Assembly: GCA_910574935.1 (NCBI GenBank) | Contig: CAJTCU010000001.1 | Span: 310,001-374,000 of the forward strand | From: Oscillospiraceae bacterium | Lineage (GTDB): Bacteria; Bacillota; Clostridia; Oscillospirales; Acutalibacteraceae | Direction of reading: 5' to 3' | DNA: 64,000 nucleotides | Shown here: piece after piece, positions 16,129-25,692 of the stretch | Layout: every line of letters starts with the position of its first letter | How positions within the stretch are numbered: position 1 is the first letter of the stretch | Position numbers and translations under genes: made by a program | Notes under the pieces: model-generated | Told to the model about the DNA's origin: nothing | The model's database searches: none | The model's input: the letters and a program-made list of their open reading frames with translations, nothing else

Positions 16129-18733
16129 GTTTCACTAACGTTACAAACTGTTTCATACTGACCGACTCAGGCAAAAGGCTCTCCTCATCCCGGAAAACCA
16201 TATAGTACCGATACATACTCCCGGCAGCATGCTGCCAAGCCTTCCCCAACTCAAGCTTATCCCGGCTGTCATCATTTTTCAGATGCCCACCCTTTGTCTC
16301 TACAAGAATCACTTTCCCACTCTCAGTCATAACCATAATATCCGGATAATGGTGAATAAAGCCATTGATGCAGAACCCCTGCCGGGAGATGTTCCTGTGC
16401 CACCAGCGGACATTAGGCAGCGCGGTCAGTTCCGTAACTAAATCCTGCTCCAATTCGTTCATATCTTCCTCAGCCTGGTACAGAGAACCGCCCAGAAAAC
16501 TGGTGCTTTTGGTGGGATGGATCACCGAGGGCAGCTGATAGTGGGGGCTGCAAATGACTTTCTCCGTTTCGATCCACTGATGGAAGGTGTCCATATAATG
16601 CTGGGTTAAAAGTGTATCAATCTTATTCCGGATCTTTGCCGCATACCCTAAGGGGGACTTTTCCATGGCGGCCAACTGTGGCTTGTCCATATCGTTAACG
16701 ATCCGCTCTAAATACTCCCGCAGTTCCCCGGCGTCCACCATATCCAGCTTGTTCAGCTGACGGAACATGATGTCCTTGCACAGTTTGACCCGGCTCTCCT
16801 CGGGTTTCGAGTTGAAATATTCCTTAAAATAGCGTTGGTCGGCGTCCGACATCTTGAAAACCTTGGGAATGCTGCCCTCTTTTGTGCGCACATCTACCTG
16901 CACCAATTCGTCATCTGCCGAGCCGAAGTCGATATCATAGGCTTTCCCTTTCAGCGTGAAGCCGCTGGCAAGCTGCTCCTTTTCCAGCAATTCCAGCGTT
17001 CCCTCATGGAACAGCGATTGGGGAACCACCTGGAAAAACTGGGGAATCCGCAGCTTTTTGATATCCTCCGCAAATTCTGGCTTGACCGGGAAAGTGTTCA
17101 CTTTTTCCTGCACCTCCCACGCGAAATGATGGGTAAACGAATCTCCGGCGTTCTCTTCTATAGCCCGATTATACGTCTCGCCGACTTTTTCCGCTTCTTC
17201 CAGCATGGCGTGTGTCGGGGCCGGGGAATCCGGCACGTAATTCGTCCGATGAGCCAGCTCTGCCGCTATCTGATTGCCGTCAAAGGCTAAAAAATCATCC
17301 TCGGCAGGAGGGCAGCTCTCCGGCAATGGGGGCTGGGGAAGTTCCTCCTGAACGGGCGGCGGTGCGGCAGGCTTGGGTGGCTCTGCCATGCGGTAATCCC
17401 TATCTGTAAAACCGGCATGGTTCAGCCCCCGGACAATTTGTTTCACCGTCTGGTCAAAGTCACTGGAGGACGTGAGCACATAGGACATATTTAAGGACGG
17501 CTGGCTGTGCTGGCAGGTATGTGGCAGGCGCAACACGCGCCCCAAAATCTGCTCCACGTCCACCGGGCTGGTCTTGTTGGCGATGGAGGCGAGAATGTAG
17601 GCAAAGGGGCAGTCCCAGCCCTCTTTCAGCGCATTGATGGTAATGATATAGCGAATGGGGCAGCTCTCCCACAGCAAATCAACATTTTTCAGCTCGTTGA
17701 TGTCCGCAGTACGGATGGCAATCTCCTCTTGAGGAATCCCTGCGTCCACCAGCTTTTCCCGCAGCTTTTCAAAGGTGGTGCTGTTCTCTTTCCCTTTCGG
17801 CTGGGCCTGGAACAACACGATAGGGCGAATGTACTTGCCGGACTTGCTCCGCTCAACCTCGGCCAGCCGTTCCAGGTTTCGCCGCAGGTCGATGGCGTCC
17901 GTGATAACCTCCTGCTGGCTGTCTCGGTTGTAGACAATCACCGGCAGCTTGACCATGTTGGCAGCCTTCAACTGCGCCGCGTCCACATAGGACAGAATAT
18001 TGCTGTTCTTTTTGGGTGTGGCGGTCAGTTCCAGCACAAAGCAGGGGTTGAAGTCCTTGAGCATATCCAGGCTTAGCTCTGAGCGGGCGTGGTGGCTCTC
18101 GTCCACGATCACCAGAGGCGAAAGCTGGTTGATCACCTGGAAAAGAGCAGTGTCGTCCGCCTTTTCGATGGGCTGCTGGGGCTTGCCCAGAGCCTTTGCC
18201 ATGGGCGCCAGGCTGCTGTTCTCCCGGTAGGCTTTCAAGGCCTCGTTGCTGCGGCCCCGGAAAGAATCATAGGACAGCACCATAATGGAAAGCTGTTCGG
18301 TAACGGCGGTGATGTTGAAATTCTGGCCGCTCAAAAGCTCCTGCTTGGAGTAGACCGTCACCCGCCCGCCAAAGGCCACGTCAATGGCCTGCCGGTAGGG
18401 GTGGCCGGCGTCCTGTAGGTTCTTAAGGGTCTGGCTGAGAATGGCGTCCGAGGGGACCAGCCAGACCACTGCTTTCATTTTTGTCACAGGCAGTGCATCG
18501 AAAACCGGGCGGATGGCGTTGCAGGCTAGGAAAGTTTTCCCGCCGCCGGTTGGCACCTTAAAACAAAGATTGGGAACGCCGGGCAGAATATCCTGGTAAT
18601 GCCCCAGGGCGGGCGCACTTTTTTCGTGCCAGAACCGGGAAAACGCGGCGGTATAGTCCTGCTCCTCGTTCAGCAGCTCCATATAGCGGGACAGGTCGCT
18701 GATTGCCTGCCGCTGGTAGGATTTCATCTCCAC
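16121..18733 (-). CDS. res: Type III restriction enzyme Res subunit (helicase-nuclease)
   Basis: 870 residues. The SF2 translocase core has Walker A PTGGGKT (61-67), DESHH (211-215), SAT-like LTATPKK and motif VI QILGRVLRLP. A Pro-rich linker leads to a C-terminal PD-(D/E)XK nuclease with YPD (796-798) and ETK (812-814). With the Mod subunit it would cleave DNA carrying unmodified inversely oriented sites. GTG 18733 is chosen because AAGGAGG lies seven bases upstream. It starts 12 bp after the mod stop, the standard mod-res order. All key residues are visible, so it appears intact. Confidence 0.93.
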   Translation of the reverse strand: MEMKSYQRQAISDLSRYMELLNEEQDYTAAFSRFWHEKSAPALGHYQDILPGVPNLCFKVPTGGGKTFLACNAIRPVFDALPVTKMKAVVWLVPSDAILSQTLKNLQDAGHPYRQAIDVAFGGRVTVYSKQELLSGQNFNITAVTEQLSIMVLSYDSFRGRSNEALKAYRENSSLAPMAKALGKPQQPIEKADDTALFQVINQLSPLVIVDESHHARSELSLDMLKDFNPCFVLELTATPKKNSNILSYVDAAQLKAANMVKLPVIVYNRDSQQEVITDAIDLRRNLERLAEVERSKSGKYIRPIVLFQAQPKGKENSTTFEKLREKLVDAGIPQEEIAIRTADINELKNVDLLWESCPIRYIITINALKEGWDCPFAYILASIANKTSPVDVEQILGRVLRLPHTCQHSQPSLNMSYVLTSSSDFDQTVKQIVRGLNHAGFTDRDYRMAEPPKPAAPPPVQEELPQPPLPESCPPAEDDFLAFDGNQIAAELAHRTNYVPDSPAPTHAMLEEAEKVGETYNRAIEENAGDSFTHHFAWEVQEKVNTFPVKPEFAEDIKKLRIPQFFQVVPQSLFHEGTLELLEKEQLASGFTLKGKAYDIDFGSADDELVQVDVRTKEGSIPKVFKMSDADQRYFKEYFNSKPEESRVKLCKDIMFRQLNKLDMVDAGELREYLERIVNDMDKPQLAAMEKSPLGYAAKIRNKIDTLLTQHYMDTFHQWIETEKVICSPHYQLPSVIHPTKSTSFLGGSLYQAEEDMNELEQDLVTELTALPNVRWWHRNISRQGFCINGFIHHYPDIMVMTESGKVILVETKGGHLKNDDSRDKLELGKAWQHAAGSMYRYYMVFRDEESLLPESVSMKQFVTLVKQL

Positions 18734-18745
18734 GGCGAACCCTCC

Positions 18746-20335
18746 TTACAGCCGGGAAATGTCCCGGGGGATTTTCTTAAACACAATGCCAAGCTCTGCC
18801 AGCTTTTCCGGACTGATAGCGCAGCGGTCGGCATAAATCACGGTGGTTTCCCCACGCTGATGGATGCCGGACAGAAACGGGTGGTCCAACACCGTGATGC
18901 GCTGGGGCTCATAGTAGAAATAGTAGGCGGCGTTCTTGTTCGTACCCAGGTAATACGGCTCTTCATCGGCAGCAGACGTGTAGGGCAGCTTGGTCTCGGT
19001 GAACCAGACATACTCCCGTATCTTTTCCACGCCTACCGATTCATTCAGATTCTCACCAATCAGCAGCGGCTCGCCCAGCTCATAAAAGCTGAAACTGCCG
19101 CCGGTGCCTTCCACCGTATTTTTCCCCTCGCCATAGCCGTTGATGACCCGCCGGACCCGCTCGGCGGTGATGGTTTCGGCGTAGTCCATCATCTCCACCA
19201 GAATGAATTTGCGATTGCCGCCGTCGGACTTGTTCATGTTCAGGACAGCGTGGGCGGTGGTGCCGGAGCCGGCGAAACTGTCGAGGATGATGGAATCAGG
19301 GTCTGAGGCGATTTGCAATATGCGTTCAATTAAGCGGGAGGGTTTTGGTGTATCAAAAGGCATTTCACCATTATAAATGGCCTTGATTTCTTTTTTGGCG
19401 TCTTGTGTGTGGCCTACTTCTTCATATTCCCATAGTGTTTGTGGTACAATCCCGTCCGAAACTTCAGAAAGAAATATTTTGGGAGCGGGCACATTGTTTC
19501 CGTCTTTGCCCCACCAAATTCGGCCGTCGCGGTCTAATTCCCAAAATTTTTCTTCAGAAATTCTCCAATATGAACCTGCTGGTGGACCATCAACTATCCT
19601 TCCTCCTGGGCACTTGATAGAATAAGTCCCTTTACTGTAATAATTTCTAGCCGCCAGATTATTTGGCCTCCATAGCCCCCGAGGATCATTGTCATAATTC
19701 TTGTATGCTTTATTCTGCTTTTCTGTTCGTGGCATTTTATTAGGACTCCATACGTTTCCATCCTTTGCATATACAAGGATAAAATCATGGTCCTCTGAAA
19801 AATGGCGAGCTGTCCCTTTCGGTGCATAATTCTTATGCCAAATTACTGTTGTAACAAAATTCTTTTCTCCAAAGATCTCGTTACAAATAGATCGGAGATT
19901 ATAGAATTCCGAATCATCAATGCTTATAAAAATAGCCCCATCCTCCGCCAGCAGCTTATGCAGCAGCTTGAGCCGAGGGTACATCATGCACAGCCACTTG
20001 TCGTGGCGGGTCAGATCCTCGCCCTCTTTGCCCACTACCTCGCCCAGCCACTTCCGGATCCTGGGGTCGTTCACGTTGTCGTTGTACACCCATCCCTCGT
20101 TGCCCGTGTTGTAGGGCGGGTCGATATAAACGCACTTCACTCGGCCCTCGTACCGGGGCAGCAGGGCCTTGAGCGCCTCCAGGTTGTCGCCCCGGATGAT
20201 CATGTTTTCGCTGCCGTTGTCGGCGGCAGTCTGGCCGTTTTCGTCAAAGCTGTATTGGCGCTCCAGCACCCGGAAAGGCACCTCCTGGTGGTGGTTGATT
20301 ACTTTTTCTTTTCCAATCCATTCAAGGGTGGGCAT
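18746..20335 (-). CDS. mod: Type III modification methyltransferase Mod subunit
   Basis: 529 residues, a beta-class N6-adenine methyltransferase: DPPYNTG (72-78) precedes the AdoMet-binding FAGSGTT (354-360), with a target-recognition segment between them (about 160-320). It methylates the recognition site and gives specificity to Res. ATG 20335 (MPTLEW) has GGAAAGGGG upstream; the frame extends eight codons further without support. Codons at about 160-270 are AT-richer than the rest, as is usual for exchanged specificity regions. No promoter of its own is visible; the gene overlaps the end of a decayed membrane-protein gene. Confidence 0.93.
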   Translation of the reverse strand: MPTLEWIGKEKVINHHQEVPFRVLERQYSFDENGQTAADNGSENMIIRGDNLEALKALLPRYEGRVKCVYIDPPYNTGNEGWVYNDNVNDPRIRKWLGEVVGKEGEDLTRHDKWLCMMYPRLKLLHKLLAEDGAIFISIDDSEFYNLRSICNEIFGEKNFVTTVIWHKNYAPKGTARHFSEDHDFILVYAKDGNVWSPNKMPRTEKQNKAYKNYDNDPRGLWRPNNLAARNYYSKGTYSIKCPGGRIVDGPPAGSYWRISEEKFWELDRDGRIWWGKDGNNVPAPKIFLSEVSDGIVPQTLWEYEEVGHTQDAKKEIKAIYNGEMPFDTPKPSRLIERILQIASDPDSIILDSFAGSGTTAHAVLNMNKSDGGNRKFILVEMMDYAETITAERVRRVINGYGEGKNTVEGTGGSFSFYELGEPLLIGENLNESVGVEKIREYVWFTETKLPYTSAADEEPYYLGTNKNAAYYFYYEPQRITVLDHPFLSGIHQRGETTVIYADRCAISPEKLAELGIVFKKIPRDISRL

Positions 20336-20872
20336 GGTGTTTCCCCTTTCCTCACACATTCTTGTTTTCCAACTAGGTCAATGCTTTGCCATTCTTGATT
20401 ATTTTCGCCCTTACTAAAAAATACCAGAAACTGTTGCCATTTTTTTAGCTTATCCTTAACTTTAATCCCAGTTGATTCTATCACAAAATACAACTTGTCA
20501 AGTCTGCGTTCTTCATAAAAACTCGTATTGCTTTTCTCGTTATACTTGCCAGAACTTGCATTATTAAATGATTCTACCAAATTAATTCGTCCACTTCTTT
20601 CCAGAGGAATGACCGCAATAAATGGTAATACTCTGGCACGAACGTCTTCCCGGTAATTCTTTTGAGCAGAATGGATAGACCAATACACCAATAACCGCTC
20701 CGCAATCGCCCAAAAGAGTTCCGTAGTAGGAAAGCATATCCGCCCCATCCCATACAGTGACGAATCCGGGATCCATTTTGTATAGCTTGTTGATGATCAA
20801 GGGGATGCCAATCACTAACACCAATACGATAGCCATTACTGCTAACACAATAAGCCATTTCTTCTTTTTCAA
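20299..20872 (-). pseudogene. Membrane-anchored unknown protein, frameshifted
   Basis: From TTG 20872 the frame gives KKKKWLIVLAVMAIVLVLV, an N-terminal helix, and GADMLSYYGTLLGDCGAVIGVL, a second helix. It then shifts; the neighbouring frame continues with VYWSIHSAQKNYRED and a cytoplasmic domain down to 20299. This pattern matches common two-helix proteins of Clostridia, with a frameshift near 20685. The last codons overlap the mod start, so the 3' end may be a recombination junction. Function unknown. Confidence 0.6.
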
Positions 20873-20933
20873 AGACGTTTTGTCCTCCCATCAGAATGCT
20901 CTGCAAATGTAGGCTTCGCAGTAGATTCGCTAA

Positions 20934-20962
20934 ATTATACCACATTCCAGCAAGGATATCAA
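20934..20962 (-). promoter_or_regulatory. Sigma-A promoter upstream of membrane protein / RM genes
   Basis: TTGATA (-35, 20957-20962), 17 bp, TATAAT (-10, 20934-20939) on the minus strand. It is the only good promoter upstream of the mod-res pair and may drive it through the decayed gene. Confidence 0.6.
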
Positions 20963-20970
20963 TTATTTCC

Positions 20971-21237
20971 CTATATTTTGTGCTTGGCACTTGCAATTGA
21001 CTTCTTTGCCCGCATATACGCTCCATGCCTACCAGCATAGAGCGCTTGTCTCAATGACTGGACTGCTCTGAGGTACGCTTTCTCTGCCGCGCTATGCCCA
21101 TTAAAATTCAGCAACGCCGCCAGCTCCTGAAAGGTCATACCTACTCCATCCGGGACATTCACCCCAAGATGATACTGAATCAAATTCCGTTCCCTCGGAG
21201 ATAATTCCTCCATTGCCTCCCTAATGCATTCAACCAA
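20971..21237 (-). pseudogene. Sigma-70 region 4-like fragment
   Basis: Reads ELSPRERNLIQYHLGV, then MTFQELAALLNFNGHSAAEKAYLRAVQSLRQAL, a region-4 helix-turn-helix of small sigma-like regulators found on mobile elements. The frame stays open upstream past 21300, antisense to the RepA-like pseudogene, but has no region 2 and no clear start other than TTG 21237. Probably a truncated element-borne regulator. Confidence 0.5.
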
Positions 21238-21328
21238 CCATTCCTGTTCATATACTTTGGCCGGGGCAGCATCAAAGCAAGGTATGCTCCCACCTTTTGC
21301 GGAGCAGCCAATAGAAAGTAGGGCTTTA

Positions 21329-22267
21329 ATGGCCCAAAATCAGCCCGAACTACGCCTGATCCGAATGTCCGAAATCGAACTCCAAGAAGTGCGATGGCTG
21401 TGGTATTCCTACATCCCGCAGGGTAAGCTGACCATCATCCAAGGCAAGACCACCCTTGCGCTCTGGCTCACCGCCATGTGCAGCCGTGGACAGGCGCTCC
21501 TCGGAATGGAGCGAGGTGAACCCATCAACATCCTTTACCAGACCGCCGAAGATGGCCTAGGCGACACCATCAAGCCACGTCTCATGACCGCTGGTGCTGA
21601 TCTCAACCGCATCATCTGCATCGACGAAGCCGGGCGTATCCTCTCCCTGCTGGACGAGCGCATCGAGAAAGCGGTCAAGGCCACTGACGCCAAGCTGATG
21701 ATCCTTGACCCCCTCCAAGGCTATCTTGGCCGCGACATTGACATGAACCGCGCCAATGAGATCCGCGATATCCTCAAGCGGCTCACCATCATGGCCGACC
21801 AAACAGGCTGCGCTGTTGTCCTGATTGGCCACCTCAACAAAGCTGTTGGAGCAAACAGCGCCTACCGCGGCCTGGGCTCCATAGATTTCCGTGCGGCCCT
21901 GCTGGCGGGCAGAATGAAAAAAGAGCCATGCGTTCGTGTTATCGTCCACGACAAATCCTCTCTTGCTCTGGAGGGAAAGTCGGTGGCGTTCAGCATTGAG
22001 GACGGCAGTCCGCGCTGGGTGGAAAGCTACGAAAAGATTACTGCCGAAGATTTGTTGAACGGCGGACCGACAGGTTCCAAGGTCAGCATGGCCGAAAGAC
22101 TGATAAGGGACAAGCTGAGCAGAGGGGTTTCGGCTCCTGCCAGCGAGATGTTTCAGATGGCAAAGCTGGCTGGTATCTCCAAGCGGACACGGAAAATTGC
22201 CAAAGAAAACCTCGGAGTTGATTCAGTAAAGAAGGGGGAGAGATGGGATTGGAGACTGTCATGTTGA
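21329..22267 (+). pseudogene. RepA-like AAA ATPase, decayed copy (P-loop deleted)
   Basis: 312 codons homologous along the whole length to the intact ATPase at 56530-57495. Two in-frame losses affect function. The Walker A region reads IIQGKTTLAL where the intact copy has IIQGNPGEGKTTLAL, and DFRAALLAGRM replaces DFRAAARSVLLVGRM, removing four residues with the conserved Arg. The ribosome site is weakened to GTAGGG. The frame is open but ATP binding should be abolished, so it is treated as a pseudogene of a replication/helicase protein in the left island. Confidence 0.8.
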
Positions 22268-22737
22268 AGGGTGCAAGGGTGCAAAAACTTTTGACGGCAC
22301 TCTTCTATCTTGTGTTAGCGGTGTGTAGCGAGCTCTATGTAGTGTGTGAGTCTGCAAAATTCTTTCGAGATTCTCTGCACCCTTGCACCCTTAGGTTCAG
22401 ACGCAGTCAAAGTCAAGCGGCGACCGCCCGCTGTTTCGCCTGTGTCGGCCCCGTGTGGCGCTTTTAGGGGCCAGGTGGAGTGAGAAGCGCAGCCCCAAGC
22501 CCTGTGTTGGGCCGCACAAGGCCGCTTTTGCGCAGACAGGCGCAGGCAACCGTCAGGTATCTTTTTCTCTACCTAAGCCAGCAAGTTAAAGGCAACCGCC
22601 CAGCTTACGGTGTCCGACAAAAGATCTCCCCTTTGGGGAGGGCAAGCAGAGCGCCCGTCCGACATTGTCGGGCGGCCCATTCAGCGGGCAGTAGCCCGCA
22701 CCCACTTTGATGAAAGACCGCTGATTGGAGGGATCAC
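22268..22737. other. Intergenic region of decayed element, oriT candidate
   Basis: No gene. It is homologous to 57496-57964 of the intact island, in the same position between RepA-like and MobC genes. Shared blocks include a CTCCCCTTTGGGGAG palindrome and a GTCCGAC / GTCGGNC hairpin. Such a conserved noncoding block upstream of mobC is where an origin of transfer would be expected (inference). Confidence 0.4.
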
Positions 22738-23222
22738 ATGAGCAAGAAAAAGGACAGGGCCTTCACGGTTCGGTTCACGGAAGAACAATTTCATCACATC
22801 GCAGAACAGGCTGAGCGAGCCATGATGTCACCCAACAACTACCTCCGTGCAGTGGCCGGCGGGGTCAATGTTATTCTGGATGGGAAAGCAGTGGGCGCGG
22901 GAGTTCAGGGCGACCCGCGCCACTTATCACAAGGACAGTCCTGTGTGGTTCTACCTCTACACGCAATCATTCTCGCCGGAGGAGCCTATTAACGGGGAAC
23001 AGGCTCATGAATTGGCGAAAGAGTTTGCGGAAAAGGCTGGGCCCGACAGCTAGATTCTGGTGGCAATCCACGTGGATAGGGAGCATATCCACTCACACTT
23101 TGTGGTCAATGCGGTGTGCTATGAGAGCGGCTATATGCTCCGTCAAGGGCCGACTACGCTCACAAAGTTACGAGAGCTCTCCGATGAAATCTGCCTAGCT
23201 CATGGGTTATCTGGCAGAATTT
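22738..23222 (+). pseudogene. Fused MobC-relaxase remnant
   Basis: Starts as MobC (MSKKKDRAFTVRFTEEQF) with a GGAGG site. After NVILDGK a large deletion joins it, out of frame, to relaxase codons EFRATRATYHKDSPVWF. The relaxase part then has a TAG (23052) where the intact copy has CAG, followed by readable HVDREHIHSHFVVNAVCY codons to about 23205. It corresponds to 57965-58760 of the intact island. Clearly nonfunctional. Confidence 0.8.
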
Positions 23223-23298
23223 CTGAACGTACAATTTCAGTTCCATCATCCAGTGTAAGAAATGGGTACATCACGCTAGAGCACTCCTAATTGAAGGG

Positions 23299-23322
23299 AA
23301 AGGCCCTACAAAGGGCCTATTC
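23299..23322. terminator. Bidirectional terminator
   Basis: Stem AGGCCC / GGGCCT with loop TACAAA, flanked by A- and T-rich bases (AAAGGCCC...GGGCCTATTCCTTTT). It separates the relaxase remnant from the convergent small gene remnant, as in the intact island at 62144-62182. Confidence 0.55.
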
Positions 23323-23741
23323 CTTTTCGCTATTTGTGTCCAGCAGACACTGGATTCCATCATCCGTATACGACAGTAATTTTCCATACCGCCGAGCGAT
23401 ATCTTTGCGGCGATCATCGTAATTACCCGCCGCGATTGCCTTTTCTTTCTCTGCCTTCAAGTCTAGATACTCCGCAAGGCCGATTCATCCTGGTAGAAAA
23501 TCACATTGAACTTTCCCTGATTCAGCGACAGGGGAAAGAGGTCGGTCAAAAACGCCTCATCCTCCACATAGTAGTGAACACCGTACTTCTCACACAGCCT
23601 ATCGAACTCCGGCAGAAAGCTGTCCCGCTCCTCTTTTGAATCACATGGATGGGATAGCGCGATGCGTTTCACCCCAGCCCGAACCATCTCACAAAAACAA
23701 TCTGCCGCGCCTAAGTGCTAGGAGAATTTATCGATTTTCAT
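23317..23741 (-). pseudogene. Decayed copy of the att-adjacent 141-residue protein
   Basis: Homologous to 62175-62600 from MKIDK to the final EKE. It carries a TAG at codon 8 (KIDKFS-stop) and a one-base loss after QDESAL that shifts the frame. In this island the partner kinase gene is missing altogether, and the gene lies directly beside the terminator and tRNA-derived att copy. Confidence 0.8.
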
Positions 23742-23770
23742 AATGATGCCCTTTTCTAAAATTTATAGTA

Positions 23771-23801
23771 AAAAAACCTCCAAGAGTTCAACTCCTGGAG
23801 G
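23771..23801 (-). terminator. Terminator beside left att copy
   Basis: Stem CCTCCA...TGGAGG with inner GAGT/ACTC pairs; the minus strand ends in TTTTTTT. It occupies the place just downstream of the tRNA-derived sequence, as at 43199 and 63257. Confidence 0.6.
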
Positions 23802-23804
23802 CTT

Positions 23805-23850
23805 TGGCGCGCTTGACTGGAATCGAACCAGCTGCCCTCAGAGTCGGAGT
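23805..23850 (-). repeat. att copy A: 3' half of tRNA-Arg(CCG)
   Basis: 46 bp matching 63315-63360, from the CCA end to the anticodon loop, with two substitutions (GGAATCG for GGATTCG, GCTGCCC for GCGGCCC). After GAGTCGGAGT the sequence leaves the tRNA and follows an element end (GATCAGGCCGTAAAGGG) also seen at copy B. It marks the junction of the left and middle islands. Confidence 0.85.
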
Positions 23851-23980
23851 GATCAGGCCGTAAAGGGGGAAAGCCCGAAAACGTTGGGTTTTGTCCAGAG
23901 CGCACAAAAATAGCAATATATTGGTCCTGTGCCGGGAGTTCAAGAAACAGTGGGGTTCCGGCTATTTTATTGATTTTTTA

Positions 23981-24004
23981 AAATAGTAGTCAAACAGTAG
24001 TCAG
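23981..24004. repeat. Putative integrase arm-type repeats (copy A)
   Basis: TAGTAGTC and CAGTAGTC in direct repeat, ten bases apart start to start, about 130 bp from att copy A. The same pair occurs at 43414-43440 and 63434-63458, always on the same side of the tRNA-derived core. Interpreted as recombinase arm sites. Confidence 0.55.
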
Positions 24005-24029
24005 AGAAATCGCCTGCAAGGTTATCAAA

Positions 24030-24569
24030 CTAAACATCCCCGTCCAGAAGACTTTGCCAGTCTTCTGGAAACCCCATAGTTTCAATTTTTACTGAACTGT
24101 ACTTATCGATTAATATGGCAATGGTGTCCACAAAATCTTTCCAATGAGTATCATGGGGAACCAAATGGCTGATGCACAGCAACACTCCATAAATCCTGAT
24201 ATTACCAATGCCTTGCAGGGCATATTGCTTGTATAGAATCGGCGTTTTCGCAAGTTTGGCATTATATAGCCGACCATAGTGGGCACAGAGATTACGGACA
24301 AAGGCAATACTCTCAATCCAGCTTTCAAAGTATGTATAGCCCACATTGTAGATGGAGGCAACAGCTTTCTTGTCCGGGTTCTTCATGTTCTTAAAAAACT
24401 TTGACAGGGTTCCAAAGCTGAATAACTCCACCAGAGCGTACATCGGGATTTTACCGTCTTTATAGTTTGTCCTGAAATTTCTAACAAAGGGAGATTTCGA
24501 ATTGCGGCGAATCTCCTCGGTCGACCTTATTTGTGCGCCCCTAAGCAGTAATTGCTTTGCGGAGCAGTT
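24030..24569 (-). pseudogene. Abi_2-type abortive infection protein, 5'-truncated
   Basis: About 180 codons of the C-terminal part of an AbiD/AbiF-type (Abi_2) protein: SPFVRNFRTNYKDG, YALVELFSFGTLSKFF and FVRNLCAHYGRLYNAKL. The last is the RNCAHH-like HEPN-related motif of the family. Upstream a TGA at 24570 closes the frame and unrelated codons precede it, so the N-terminal half is gone. An internal ATG at 24443 could still yield a 137-residue product. Family members cause phage-induced growth arrest; this one is probably dead. Confidence 0.7.
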
Positions 24570-24879
24570 TCAACCGTGCGTTGAAACGAATGATAGGCGT
24601 TTTTACGGCCTAAAGTCAGATTTTTTGGGGCAAGTGCCTATTTCTCCATAGTCACATGGCGGCATCCTCCCACGTGCCGCCGATGAATATAAAAGCGGCG
24701 GTCTTGAAATTTGTTGTTTCAAAACCGCCGTTTGGTGTTCGTTACAGTTTAGGGCGCGTTGATAGACAACCTCCATCCAACGGTTTTTATATGTCGTTTC
24801 CATTGGCATCTTTGTGTCCATGATTCACTTTTACGATACTTACACAATTAATACCGGCACTCTCACCGTCAATTCAGTT
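24570..24879. other. Intergenic, hairpins only
   Basis: No convincing gene. A GGCGGTCTTGAAA / TTTCAAAACCGCC hairpin (about 24693-24732) and a TGGCGGCA / TGCCGCC hairpin (24656-24684) are visible; either could end transcription of the minus-strand gene at 24880. Confidence 0.4.
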
Positions 24880-25326
24880 TCAGTTATTTCCTAATTCGGT
24901 TAGCGCTTTCAGCGTACCATCCAGATTTTCCTTATGCCAGTTTTTGAAAAAACCGGCATATATGGTGGCGTAGATGCCGGAACTCCGCAGGTCGCTTAGC
25001 TCCGCCTGCTGGGTGGTCAGGCGAATGGTGTCCGACCCGGTACGGATGGTAATGACCGTGTTGAGCAGGTCATCCCGCAGCTCCACTGACTGGATGTCCC
25101 CATAGGGAAGGACCAAGGATACGTCTTTGCACAGGTTGCCCCATGTGGTGTTGAAGGGGAGCAGGATGATCTCGTGTTCACACATCTGGAGAACATAAAA
25201 TTCCGAGTTAAAAAACGCCGCAAATTGTTCGCTCAGGTTTTCCGGGGCGTATTTGACGATGATGCAGCGGTTTTCCAGTGGCTTATATCCGGCCTCCTGG
25301 GTGAATTTCTGGACTTCTCTTGCCAT
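24880..25326 (-). CDS. Unknown 148-residue protein in LytTR locus
   Basis: Soluble-looking, mixed alpha/beta protein with phrases FFNSEFYVLQMCEHEIILLPF and DIQSVELRDDLLNTVITI, like the PH-type folds of small clostridial proteins (weak resemblance only). ATG 25326 (MAREVQ) has GGAGG nine bases upstream and is preferred to a start nine codons earlier. It lies 86 bp downstream of the DUF6440 gene and likely shares its transcript with the LytTR two-component genes. Function not recognised. Confidence 0.7.
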   Translation of the reverse strand: MAREVQKFTQEAGYKPLENRCIIVKYAPENLSEQFAAFFNSEFYVLQMCEHEIILLPFNTTWGNLCKDVSLVLPYGDIQSVELRDDLLNTVITIRTGSDTIRLTTQQAELSDLRSSGIYATIYAGFFKNWHKENLDGTLKALTELGNN

Positions 25327-25412
25327 GGTTATGTGCCTCCTATATCGTTGCAATTCGTTTCGGTGCGGACAGGCGGAATAAATTCAATGTAGCGCTGTGT
25401 ATCGCAATTTTT

Positions 25413-25592
25413 TCAGCCCACGGGGGTGACGATGGGCTTGCCGTCGGCGTCCACCAGGATGCTCATGCCGCAACCCGCGGTCAGTGCGGACGAGGCCAGC
25501 ACATAATTCACGCCGGTCTGGGTGTCCACGATAATTTTCTCCGCATTGGTAACTCCCTGGGAGTAAACTTCCACAAAGCGGTCCTTGGCCAT
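25413..25592 (-). CDS. DUF6440 family small protein
   Basis: 59 residues starting MAKDRFVEVYSQ with AAAGGAGGG upstream. It contains the family phrase TGVNYVLASSALTAG and ends LVDADGKPIVTPVG. DUF6440 proteins are short, beta-rich and of unknown function. It sits between the LytTR regulator and the 148-residue gene, which suggests the regulator controls it or that it belongs to the same signalling locus. Confidence 0.75.
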   Translation of the reverse strand: MAKDRFVEVYSQGVTNAEKIIVDTQTGVNYVLASSALTAGCGMSILVDADGKPIVTPVG

Positions 25593-25692
25593 AGCGGTTC
25601 CCTCCTTTCACATCCCGCCTGCCTGTGAACAGAAGAATAGCACAATGCGGTCCCGCTGTGGGCAAATCTTCCTGGACGGCACAAATCGTTCC

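Noticed and set aside
24603-24821. 72-codon minus-strand frame
   Set aside because: Covers two hairpins and lacks a credible ribosome site or family match.
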